Below, in pieces: positions 47,385 through 59,900 of a stretch of 64,000 bases of DNA. The DNA is from Schistosoma mansoni (Eukaryota > Platyhelminthes > Trematoda > Strigeidida > Schistosomatidae). Position 1 is the first letter of the stretch. Every line of letters starts with the position of its first letter. The DNA is taken from the NCBI RefSeq assembly GCF_000237925.1, contig NC_031502.1, positions 54,991,943 to 55,055,942 on the forward strand. Direction: 5' to 3'. The position numbers and the translations under genes are program-made. Below the pieces are notes generated by a model. The model did no database searches. It was given only the letters and a program-made list of their open reading frames with translations, and was not told where the DNA came from.

Positions 47385-47645
47385 ACACGACTGGAGACAA
47401 TCGAACGTATTTAAGCACAAAATTACAGACTATCTCACTAAATTCTGATAACCATACAGTAAACAGTTAACTTGCAAACTATCAATCAAGTGTCTCAATC
47501 TTAACTGTTCCTTCTATGAATATCAGTCCGTCTCCTCCGATTTCATTGTTCATGCATTGTCATACCGACTGCGCTTCATTCATGTTCGTTCCCTATTGAT
47601 CTTCTGCTAAAATACATTCTATGCCTGACCATCACCACACTAATG
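47385..47645. repeat. Repeat F, uninterrupted copy
   Basis: Homologous to 8843-8922 plus 9563-9765 without the Smalpha pair. The junction here reads ATACAGTAAACAGTTAACTT, the empty site. Confidence 0.6.
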
Positions 47646-47689
47646 GGAATAACATATAAACGCAATTTTTTTATAGAATAGATGAATTG

Positions 47690-47750
47690 TATCAAGCAGT
47701 GGTATCTACAATGCACACTTTATCGTATTTGTGACTCGGCGATTGAATAT
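47690..47750 (-). repeat. Smalpha scrap
   Basis: CAAGCAGTGGTATCTACAAT and TTATCGTATTTGTGACTCGG resemble a decayed minus-strand Smalpha ribozyme arm. It lies just before a SINE-C copy. Confidence 0.35.
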
Positions 47751-47784
47751 ATCTGTGTCTCATTGTTAATGTTCACATTAAGTT

Positions 47785-48297
47785 TATTTATTTATACACA
47801 TAAATATTGGTACAAGGAAGCACCAGATACATATGCACCAAACAAATCTCATTTGATTTGTGTGAGAGCCGTAATATCGCCCAGGTGCCCAGACCGAAAG
47901 AGGTGGTTTTCATAGGGGACTACACCTGGAGCCTTCGACCTAAAGGTTTGACCCAGAAGGCAATGGAGCATCGTAAGGAGATGCAGTTACATGGTAGCCA
48001 CTGACCAACGATTGGTTCATATGCCGTTTGTTCCCTCAGGATGCTGGAGCCCATGTGCATCATTGATTTGGAATCAGGGTTTTCCAACTTCCCTAAGTGG
48101 ATTCACCGTGTTCACTAACCCAGTTAAAGCGTCGGACATTCGCTTTTTGTCCTCTCAATTTCGTAAACAACAGTAATGCCACGAGAAGGCGGTGAGTAGG
48201 ACTTCCCTGTCAGAGGCGATATACGCTTGGACATATGAGAGCATTTCGAGAGGGAGAGCGGACTCTCCTCACTCTTGGCCGTACCAGGGCATTTGCG
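47785..48297 (-). mobile_element. SINE-C copy
   Basis: Full length on the minus strand, from TTTATTTATTTATACACATA to CTTGGCCGTACCAGGGCA. Confidence 0.85.
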
Positions 48298-48597
48298 GGC
48301 CCATATTAAGACTCGAACTCAATAGCTCTTTCATTTCAAATACCAACAACTCTTTATCTACTAAATCTTAATAGCTATTAAATGGTTCAATGGGATTATT
48401 TAACCGCTTACTAATAATCATATATAGATCAAAAAAATTAGTTGTGATTCACTGTAATTCATCTATAAAACAACAGTCATAATAATAAGTAATCTTGTAC
48501 AACACTGGTATATCATAGTATAATAATAGAATCATCACCCTCGCCCCCACAGAAACAAAATTGTAGAAATTAACAGAAAGCAAATTGATTCATAACA

Positions 48598-48601
48598 TGA
48601 C

Positions 48602-48644
<43 letters not shown>
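48598..48644. repeat. (AAT)n microsatellite
   Basis: About 15 AAT triplets. Confidence 0.95.
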
Positions 48645-49544
48645 GAACCAAGTACACCGATAGAGGTACGACTGGATAATAACAATAAAATTCTAACAAC
48701 ATGTAAATAACAGTTTATTGCACTTAACCATAACAAATACAGAAACAAAGAGAGAGAGGGGGGAGAGCAAAAATAAAGAAACAAACAAACAAACTCAACA
48801 AAAGTAAATAAATGCAATGAAAACGTACGGAAACAAGCAAAATAATAAAAAAAAGAACACTGAAATAAATGCATTCCATTTGAATAGAAGAACAGTAAAA
48901 GCGTACAGAATATACTTCTGTATAGCTATTATTCATATTACGTAATCTACTGATGTAATCTATCGATTGCGTCATCATGGTTACTTCTTGTTCATATATC
49001 CTAACGGAACTAGTACTTCAATATGAAAATGTTTCCATACAGCATGATAATAAATGCATTGAATAGAGAGATCCCATCATTGAACTTTATGTTACTAATA
49101 TATACTACTAAATGCATATTGGTCGGTTAGTCAGTTGAATAGTGAATCCATATTGCTTACATTGAAATCAAATAATGATTATTATGATGAATGAAAACAA
49201 GAGAAAAATAAACAAAGAAAAAAAACATGAAAGACAAAAATAAACAAACAAACAAACAGAGAAACATCAAAAACAAAACGATCAATAATTGAATGAGAGA
49301 GGGGGGGAATTGCACAGTTTTTAAAAGATGAATAAATAATTTGTTAAATCAATAACAACAACAATAACAGGGGGAAACAAGATTTGTGTATTGGAAACAC
49401 ACATGAAACAATAAGCCAAAATTAGATATTACATAATTTATTTATTTTACAATTACATAATCAATTGTTTATTTGTTTGTTTAAATTACAATGTAAAATT
49501 TGAAATGAATGAGAATAATACATTAAGAAATAGAAAGGGGGGTT
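48645..49544. other. AT-rich spacer downstream of the large gene
   Basis: Homopolymer-rich sequence. On the minus strand an AATAAA lies near 49441, about 440 bases past the stop of the large gene, and may serve as a polyadenylation signal. Confidence 0.4.
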
Positions 49545-49755
49545 TTGTGGAGATTTTAATAATTATATATAATTAAAATCATAAGTCAATTGAAGCTAGA
49601 CCATCATTGAAACCTAGAAGCACTGAACGACCGTTTTGTCCTGTTGTGGATGCGTACTGCTGAGGAGTCCTACAGTAGGACGACGAAACGGCCATCTAGT
49701 ACTTCCAGGTTTTCCATGGTGATCTAGCTCCAATTAACTCATGATCTCAATTATA
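49545..49755. mobile_element. Family B inverted pair, compact
   Basis: The left minus arm (49545-49650, from GGTTTTGTGGAGATTTTAAT) meets the right plus arm without a tRNA-like centre. Right arm: GTACTG, CTGAGGAG, TCCTACAGTAGGAC, a 3-base insert GAC, GAAAC, GGCC, ATC and TAGTAC. Stem I (GTACTG with TAGTAC) pairs fully if one wobble is allowed although its sequence differs from other copies. Confidence 0.65.
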
Positions 49756-49881
49756 TAAAATTAAGAAATAACAAGAAATATACTTGAAGTGAATCATAAA
49801 TAATGAGGTAAAATTTGATTAGATCATTTGAATAATATTTTACAAATAGAAAATTTTAACTAACTTCCTCCTCCTCCTCAT

Positions 49882-50922
49882 TCATTCATAATAGTAGTAG
49901 TATTGTTTACGTAAAAGATTTGGTGATACAATACTATCAATTGTAGAACTTTGATTTAGATTTGAATGATTGAAAATTGGACTACCTAGCGATGAATTAA
50001 ACAATATTCTTTTATTACTACTACTACTATTAGTAGTAGAAGTAGTAGTGCTAATACTACTATTACTATTACTACTGTATGGATTTATACGAATAGGAGG
50101 TGCAAAACGTACCTGAAGTGACGGTTTCTGTGGAACAGTTAATAAATTAGGCCTAATATTCATAAATGAACGATTTGGATTATAAATATTTGATGTAAAT
50201 GTTTGACTATTATGATTTTTTCCAATGGTATAATTTGATGGTGATGGTAAATGTGATTCAATACATTGACTAGTTATTGGAATTAAATGAGATTTTCTAA
50301 TGAAATGATGACCACTAATAGGTGGTGAAAGTGTAATTGAATTAAGATTTGCTGAATGACAAGGTGTAAATGAAGTTGCAGTATTGACATGAACATTAGG
50401 GATGTTAATATTACTATTAATGGAATTAGAAGATGATGGAACTTGAAGAGGAGATGATAATCGTACATCTGACAAAACAATATTACATGAATTGACTGTG
50501 CAAACTGGACTATTTGAACAAGTATGCATAGAAGTAGATGATATAGAATTGGAATCTTTAAATACAACAGAAGAATTTGAAGAATTTTTTATTTCACTAG
50601 GAGATGTATATCGTGGTGAACAACATAATTCAGGAATGATCATTACATTAGATGATTGATTATGTATAGTGTTACTATTACTACTACTACTATTATTATT
50701 AGTTGTATTTTTTTGATCTGATATGGAATGTTTAAAAGTATAATGATGTTTTGTAGGTGATAAACTTTCAGATAATGTTGAATCTGGTTCTAAACTTGAT
50801 GCTCCAGACGATTGAGAATGAGAAGAATTCGAATTTGATACACCTTCATAACTACCGCTATAATCTGCATCTTGATTATCTGACATTTTATTTTCATGTG
50901 AAGATGAAGCGGTAGATCTTGG
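49882..50922 (-). CDS. Large gene, last exon
   Basis: Acceptor TTTTCATAG before 50922. It encodes [20 protein letters not shown], a Ser/Asn-rich body with [11 protein letters not shown] and [18 protein letters not shown], and ends [10 protein letters not shown] and TGA. An ATG at 50886 could suggest a separate gene, but the in-phase acceptor and open codons upstream favour an internal exon. Confidence 0.75.
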   Translation of the reverse strand, partial: PRSTASSSHENKMSDNQDADYSGSYEGVSNSNSSHSQSSGASSLEPDSTLSESLSPTKHHYTFKHSISDQKNTTNNNSSSSNSNTIHNQSSNVMIIPELCCSPRYTSPSEIKNSSNSSVVFKDSNSISSTSMHTCSNSPVCTVNSCNIVLSDVRLSSPLQVPSSSNSINSNINIPNVHVNTATSFTPCHSANLNSITLSPPISGHHFIRKSHLIPITSQCIESHLPSPSNYTIGKNHNSQTFTSNIYNPNRSFMNIRPNLLTVPQKPSLQVRFAPPIRINPYSSNSNSSISTTTSTTNSSSSNKRILFNSSLGSPIFNHSNLNQSSTIDSIVSPNLLRKQYYYYYE

Positions 50923-53900
50923 CTATGAAAATAAAATATAGATTATGAATATAACTAGTTTTCGTTCTGTCTAAGTTTATTGAACAAATGACAGAATAAA
51001 GAATATAGTACAAATAAGCATTTACATTATTCCAACAAGCCGATAAAACAACCAAATTTTTGTATCCCGAAGACAATTGTGAATGGTAAGTTTTGAGGAC
51101 TATTTGTGGACCAATGTAATATGTATATTTCCTATTGTATAATTGTTAAGTAACTAACCTAATCATATTCGTGTTTCTCTTATCATTAGCTTTATTTTGA
51201 CCTTTGAACTATTATCATACGATTCCTGAGTTATCATCAGTTTATTGATTACTTTCCCCCCTATTCACAGCCACATTTGGCTAAATATTGTACAAATGTT
51301 ATTTTTCTATTTTATGGTACGATGTGGTCTGTTTGGCTGGTATATAAATCCAGTATGTTTGTGAATAATGATTCTTACCACAGAGGCTGTTATTGGTGTT
51401 CTGGACTTAACTGGCTGGGCTGGGGAAACAGGGTCGGTTAGCGCTCTAGACTGCTCGTACGGTTTCGTGTGTCACTGTTCTAATCGATAATTCGCTGCTC
51501 TCTGATTGGCGGTCTCATCAAGTCATACATAAATAGGCATCCACTTGGCCACAAGATATAACACAAATGAACCTTACCAAGCATTGTATATTAAAACAAA
51601 TATAAACAGTTTACTTCAACACACAGAAAATCAATCTGGTAAAAACAAGTATGGGGACAATGACCAGTTCGACTTTGTGAGTTTGTTTCTCCTATGTTTG
51701 AAGAGATTCCGAAATCACCTAGATCGGCGAACGGAAAGAAGGAACAGCAACACAACGAGAAGACAAACCAAATTATCCCGATACGTCCCAGCCCTGCTAA
51801 CTACAGGGAGAAGACCAGATTTAGATGAGGGAAAGGTAATATTCCGCAAGCAGCCAGGAGCATGAACAAACCAAGCACACAACTCAAGCGTATACATACA
51901 GCATCAAAAAAGTTCTTGAGTAACGTCACAAAATAGCACATTAAAAGAAGCAACGAGCCAATGACATTTAAGGTCCTTTCAAATAGGAGGTACAATCTGA
52001 AGGTAAAAGTGAGCGCTTCTGGCGCGAAAACGAGAAATTCAAATTTTCAAAGTAAATTTCCAAATAAAAGACCAACTGAATGGAATTCGTCACTATACAT
52101 CAACCTCCTTGACTATAAGAATGCGTTTAATAGTGTGGATAAGAGAATCTTATGGAACCTTCTTCGACATTATGGTGTACCTGAGAAAATAGTCAATATC
52201 ATCCGGAATTCATACGACGGACTACACTGCAAAGTAGTGCATAGAGGACAGCTCACACATGCATTCTAAGTTAAGATCAGTGTCAGACAAGGCTGCTTAA
52301 TCCATCCCTTTTTCTTTCTTCTGCTTGGTTGACTAGATTATGAAGACCCTCACATCTCAGGTGAAGCACGAAATATAATCGACAGCTTGGATGGGGGCTA
52401 GACCATTTGGATCTAGCTTTGTTAACCCATAAATAGCAACAAACGCAGGTGAATACAGCCGACATAACAGCAGTAGGCCTCAACATACACAAGGGAAAAA
52501 GATCTTTATATATATAGGGGGAAATAAAAAATAAATTCATTAAACTTACTTTCTTATTAGATGGTTGAGTAGTAATTGTTGATTTATTGTGTACATTTGT
52601 GCTTTTATTATTATTATTATATTTTTTTTTAGCTAATGTATTAGAGCGGTTTATCAATGAAGATTGTTTTACACGTTTATTAGTTGATTCATCACTAATC
52701 ATATCGAATTGTTTTTGTTGTTCTACAGTTGAAGTAGTAGATGCTTTTTTACTTATTCTATTAGGAAGTGTACATTTTGGTTTGGTTAAATAAGATTTTT
52801 CTTTAAACTGTTGATGTGGAGGACTATGATGATTAGTTGAAATAGAACTTACAGAAGTACATGTAGTTGTTGATGTTGTCGTCATTATTGTCGTCGATGT
52901 TAACGTAACTATTGTTGAGGTATTATTATCATCATTATTATTAGTTATAATAACACCAATATCCGTTTGATTTTCATTATGATGACTATTTGTTTCATTT
53001 AAGGGTAGAGTACGATCCATAATACATAATGGATAACAATGAGTTAATTGACAAGTAGTAGTCACTACTACTGTACAACCATTGACACATTGAAATTCAT
53101 TATTTGGTGATAAATGTTTTAATAACATTTGACTATCATCTAATATTTCAGATTTTTCTGTCATAAAATTAAGACCTGTTGGTCGATTTTTGTTATGTTT
53201 AGCATTTGTTATATTGGCTGATGGTTGAGTTGAATCCCTTGACACTGAATTACCATGTTTCAATGATAAATTAGCAACTGTGGACAATAGAACGAAGTAT
53301 ATGAATTCAACTATTACATGTATATTATCGATGATATATAAATAAATGATAATAGACTTGAGCATCGATACTACAGACCATGACTATTGCCTTGATATGA
53401 AAGCAAAATTTATCTTCCGTGATGGTTCAATCAAGCTATATTTTCTGGAATACATGTGGTCCTGTGGGTTCTACCATTCTCAGGCAGGTTGGTTCAAGAA
53501 CGGTAAGACTAAAGGGAGCAACTTAAGATCCAAGAGCGAAGTCCTACTAGGACGTGAAGGGAGTAAGGTGTCTTTTACAACCGACTAGTATCTGAAGTAA
53601 GGAGCTAGAACACCAAGAACTATTTACAAAAACGGCGTGTGTGACTGGCCTCAACCAGTTGCCGCTTGAGAACTGCCATCACACTACAAGGTCGTTATGA
53701 TTATTTCCAACCCATGTTTATCTTCGCGTTTCTAAGTACTGACCTATGTACCAGGTATAGATTCGTGTAACGCGTTACATTCTGAGTGTGAGTGCCGATA
53801 TTACTTCCCGACTGATTGAACTGAAGTAGGTGGAGCGTGGTTTTAACCTGCAAGTTAGTAGATAAAAGTTGAGATAATGCCCCTCTTCACGTATCTGAAT

Positions 53901-56900
53901 AAAAAGCATCCTTCGATGGTGTGAGCAAGTGGGAAGCAACAAATGCCCATACGTCCCTAAAAGCGCTCGAATAGATCCCATTTTAATAATGGTTGTACAT
54001 GGCTGATTCATGATTTTAACAGTTCTAAATCTGACGTTGTCTATTGACTGAAGAGCGTAGTTAAATTATGTACCTCCGTGAAATGGAAGGTGTATAGGAC
54101 TGACAACTATCAGTCCATAACGGCTCTCAAATCGGGATCCTACAGATGTGCAAACCAGTGAGTTGAGATGTTATTCAATATGACTCGGAGTGGAAGCCAG
54201 TAGTAATCCTAATGTAATTTTCTTAAACACTTAGATTGAAAGGAAGATGTCTTGGTTGCACGTTTAACAGAACTTTACCTCCAACTAAATATTCTTGCTT
54301 ATTTGTTATTTTTATTATACCCCATTTATCTCCTTTATTTCTTTACAATGTTAATTCTGAGCGATTCACAGAAAAAATAGATAAGTGCGAGAGCAACCCA
54401 TAAGACAGCGTCGAGCGTCCGTGAGATATGAATTGAATTGTTGGGGACTTTCTTACATGTTAGTACTAATAATTATTAACACGAAATAGACTATTTGACG
54501 CCTTCTTAGCAGAATTAAAAAGAAAACACCTTCCCAGTTCTTAATTTATTGTCAGTAGGGGTTATGGAGATTGTTGAATTTTCATTGAAATCATAAACCG
54601 ACCTAGGTTAAACCACCATTGAAGATCTGGAAGCACTAGACGGTCGTTTTGGAACTTTTGAGCAATCGCATACACGACCCTGAAGGGGGAAATGAAGACT
54701 AGGACCATCTGTCTCGCTCATAAACACTTAACCTCTAGGCCGCTGAGTACGCGTCCAACGGTGTTAATGTTTAAATTCTATGAGTGATCTGATGGTGAAG
54801 CGTCCGCGTACAACCGGAGGTCCTGGGTTCGATTCCTGCGTGCGGGGTTGTGGATGCGCACTGCTAAGAAGTTCTATACTACGGTGAAACAACCGTCAGT
54901 GCTTCCAGGTTTTCAATGGTGGTCTAACTTAGATCAGTTCACGAACTCAATTTATTGCTTATTTTTGTTATCATATATATAGATGATCAAAACTTAGCGA
55001 ATCTTATAATTAACTCACCTTTATTTTCGTCAGTTATTTTAATAGTAGGATTAGATAATGGTTTATTAGAAGTAAAGATTGAAGTAGACACTGGAAGTGG
55101 CAATCGAGGCGGTGGGGAACAACACAGTGGTGGTACATTGGAATGTGGTAATAAGTGAGATTCATTATCAAATGAAGGAGGAAATTGTGCCGTTGTTGCT
55201 CTCATTGTACAACGACGTCGACGATAATTAGGTGAAAAACATGGACTATTTGGAATTATCATAGAGACATTTGGTGTAGAAAAGACACCATCTTTTGTTA
55301 TTGTATTCACATATGCATGTTCTTTGGAATGTGGTAATGCGAATGTTTCATGCAATGGACATCGTATACAATTACATTCCATAATAGGAAATGTTGTACA
55401 AGAATTTCTCGGTTGTGATGCACGATCTAAAGAAACAGTACGTGGATCCATGGATCCTACTAAATGAGGATGTAGAGAACGCTTAGTGGAATTCAACATA
55501 GGTATACGTTGCTAAAACAGTAATAGAATTAAGATCAGAAGTAAATGAGCTACGAACAATTAATTCATATTATAAAAATGAAAGTTTGTGGAAAGTGTTA
55601 GCTGATTTCCTTACACAAGATATGATGGCTGGATAACCTACTAGAAATTAAGGATTATGGAATAGTTATTTGACATTCGCTTGAGACTACCTCAAGATTG
55701 TTTGCCTATTTATGACTAAACTTGAAATCTATGAATAATACCATTGCAATTGAATGGTATTTATTTATTTAAACACCTAAATATTGGTACAAAGGAGTAC
55801 CAGATACATATGCGCCACTTTTTTTGTGTGAGGGCTGTGATACTGCCCAGGTGCCCAGATCGAAGCAGGTTGTTTTCTTAGGGGGCCACAACCCGAGCCT
55901 TTGATCTAAAGGTCTAACCCGCAAGGCAGTGGAGCATCGTAAGGAGATGCAATCCCATAGTAGCCGGTCACCAACAATAAGTTCATAAGCCATTTGTTCC
56001 TTCAGGATACTGGAGCCCATGTGAACCATTGGTTTGGAATTAGGGTTTTCCAACTCCCCTAGGTGGACTCGCCGTGTCCACCAACTCGGTTAAAGCGCTA
56101 GACATTCGCTTTTTGTCCTGTCAATTTCCTAAACAACAGTAATGCCACGAGAAGGCAGTGAGTAGGACTTCCCTGTCAGAGTCTATATACGCGTGGCCAT
56201 ATGAGAGCATTTCGAGAGAGAGGGAGAGCGGACTCTCCCCACTCTCGGAATTGAATGGTATACAGATAAAGTGAACTCACAAGCTTCCAGTAGTGCGCAT
56301 TAGAACTGAAATAATCAATTATAGTTTCATGATGATTAGCATAGTTATCCTTGAATTTCAATTACTAGTCATTGAAGTATATCATGAAAATACACTAAGA
56401 TGGTGACAGCAACTGCTATACAATGGAAGACATGTTGAACTATATCGCAAACCACTTGACAATCAGCCTTAAAAATTTTCTGACGTAACTAATCTGAAAA
56501 ATGGGTCCTCCTCACTAAAAACCATTTGAAAGTATATGGATTAGTGAGTAAAATGAACATTATTGTTAAAGGATATATTATTTCACCCATTCTTTGTCTT
56601 CCCCTAGATCCTGAGATTCTGAATCCCAGATAATCTTTTGCTTCATTAATTTATATGTTTGTGAATCGTATCTTACACCCCTATTATTTTCTGTAACCAC
56701 TTATATTGTTATTACATCTATTACTCTGGGATTTGCCATGATAATTTCATTTCCTTGTGCTAATGGTGTATGGCAACTTGAACTGATGTACATATTTACC
56801 AGGTTCTAAGTTGCGATTGACGGATCATAAACCAAATCTGTGTGTATATGTATAATGCATACATACCTCAATTTTTTCCGGTTGCATTGTTTGCTTTACA

Positions 56901-59900
56901 CATGGACCATAGAAACGTGTAGACATGATATTAGGTTGTGTCACCCGTCTAGTTATATTTTGTGCTGTACATGGATGAGTTCTACAACTTGACATATTTG
57001 TTGGCATTACAGGCAAACTTCCAGGATTTGCTGGCATATTGTGAAAATGATGTGTAGAACATTGATCATTGTTTAATCCAAATGGCGATGATGATGACGA
57101 GGAAGAATTAGGGGGTATTTTGAAGCGATGAAAATCACCACCGCCAACGCCGCAAACAGGAGCAGATAATGGTGAATAAATTTGCAACTGATAGTCTAAT
57201 TCACACTGACGTTGATGAGATAAAATCATTGACTCGACTAGATGACTTAATTGTTGTACGTGCCATTCAAGCTGACGGGGGGAATTGAAAGAAAAGAGCA
57301 AACGTCAGAAACCTTATTTAGATATTTAGAAAGGAACAGAGTGAAGAAATATTGTTTTCAATAGTTGATCAGTCTATTGTACAAGGCCGAAGTGATTAGC
57401 ATTCATTTCAACAAGGTGAATTTTTAATGTTCCAAAGAAATTTATACAAGTGTTTTTGCTACCATGGACATTATAGTTGAATATATACTTCCATCTCCTA
57501 TCTTATACGACAGACTAAAGCAAATTATAAATGACCTGTTATTTCTTATCTTTTCTAACTCAACCTGTTATCTTGCATAATTAAGGTCTCTGCGTTAACC
57601 GCGATCAGCGATCGATGTTGGTTGATATGATGCAGAATAAGTAGCAATCAGCCAATTTATATTTAGGATACAGAAATGATCATTATCTGTTGTCATCTGT
57701 GTTCGACCACTCAATATATGGTTGAGCTCCACTGATCACGGTTTTTCATCAGAACCTTAGCGACTAACTCTCAAAGGTAGATATTAGTTAGTCGCTGAGT
57801 CATTGTACGCATTATGATTCGCGCTTTAACCTAGTGTGATTCATTCACACCAATGAGAGAAAATCATAGAGATGCAAAGTGTAATATTATGAATTAAAAA
57901 TCTGCTTGGATTCAACCTTCACTAACTGAGATGACGCGATGATAAGCGTGTACCGCTGTAATTTCTGTGAGATGAGCTTATGACAATTTAGTTTAGATAT
58001 AGGCTGAAAAATTTCAATTTTTCAAATCAAAAAGGGTTTCCCTTTTTGTCCCAATTCGGTTAGAATCAATTGAAACAACTGTCATGTTTACGAGATATAT
58101 TGACAATCATAAAACTCTGAAAATAATTTACTTCTATTTTAATTGAGATCATGAACCAATCAATGTAAGACCACCACTAAAGACCTGGAAACACTTGACG
58201 GCCGTTTCGTCCTAGTATGGAACAGCTTAGCAATGTGCATCCACGACCCCCCACACACTGTACTCGCACCCAGGAACATTTGGTATCGTACGAACGCTAA
58301 ACCTCTAGACCACTGAGCCGCGATCAAACAGTCCTACACTAGGGCAAAAAGGCCGTCTAGTGCTTCCAGATCTTCAATGATCGGTTCTTGATACCGAATG
58401 AAACTCAACAATCTCTATAACCCTATACTGATAATTACTTTTATTTGTTATTAATTCAACAACAAGAAAAAATAATCGAAAATTCAACTTGACTAATCAA
58501 TTAATAATAAATGTGGAGTAAGAATTCTAAACATGATAATATTACTATGAATGACATGATGTAATAATAATGATCTCTGCCTGCCTACCTCATCTACATA
58601 TTGAAGTCTAGCATTAATATCTATAAGGCGTTGTTTTAATTGTTGATTTTCCTTAAGTAGACTGGTAAAATCCATCTGTGTAGTATTTTGATGAATAGAT
58701 TCTGATTTCATAGAAGAAGGAAATAATTCAGGCTCTGTAAATTGTCGAATGACAGGACCACTGCCTAATGGTAATTCTGATTGATAATTGTTCATGATTA
58801 AAGGTTGATTATTATTTCGATTGTATGCGTTGTATTCATATGCCAAAGAGCAAATATGGGATGTAGTTGTTGTTAGAACAAAAGCAGTTGCTGACACTGG
58901 TAAATTATTGATTGTGGTAGATGTTACTGGGAAACGAGGCATCATATACAAACCACGATAACACCAGCGGATGGGAGGTCCAAGAGCTTGTGAAGAAACG
59001 GATGTTAATGGTGGGATAACTATCAAGAAAAATAAACAGTACATTGATCGTATGAACCATGATTTAAAATTGTTTTCAATTGAGTTGAGCAGTTGAATAA
59101 ATCTCTTCCAAATACTAAGAATCAGTTTATAGAAAAGAATGTTGACGGTTCCATCTGTGTGTAGTTGATATACATGAAAATCATTAAGAGAATCGGACGG
59201 CATGTAGTTTGATCTCTAATGTTTACTAAATGGGCAAGAATGGAACTCTTTTTATTACGTCCGACTGGCCACCTTTATCTGGATATAATCGATCATTTTA
59301 TTCGTAAATTCGACAACTTCATATACAATAACACTGATTCAATAACCTAATAACTAATAAACCGAATTTACACCATCCTCACTTTGTTTCTTACCATTAG
59401 CAATTGAGATACAAACTTTGTTTATTCCTCCAATTAATCAGAATCACAGTGGGAAATTCATGAGTATTTCTAGAAGAAATATGAGTGCACAATCTCTAGA
59501 AGATGTGACCTTTCTGCCAATATTGCATGTCTGAAGTGTTCATTTAGATGTCACTGTTAAACTGTTGATCAATTAATTTCATTTGAAAATCATGATCCAT
59601 TATATCAATGCCAAAATGAAATAATGAAACACAAAGTACACGGAAAGTCCACCTAGGAGAGTTGGAAAACACCGATTCCAAACCAATGGTGCACATGGGC
59701 TCCAGTATCCTGAGGGAACAAATGGCGTATGAATCAATCGTTGGACATCGGTTACCATGTGACTGCATCTCCTTACGATGCCCGACTGCCTTATGGATCA
59801 GATTTTTAGGTCAAAGTCTCTGGGCGCGGCCCCCTAAGAAAACCGCCTGCCTCGGTTTGGGCACCTGGGCAGTATCACAGCCCTCACACAAATCAAATGA

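Noticed and set aside
54987-55499. Separate gene starting at the ATG at 55499
   Set aside because: An in-phase acceptor at 55512 and matching phases to both neighbours make it an internal exon.
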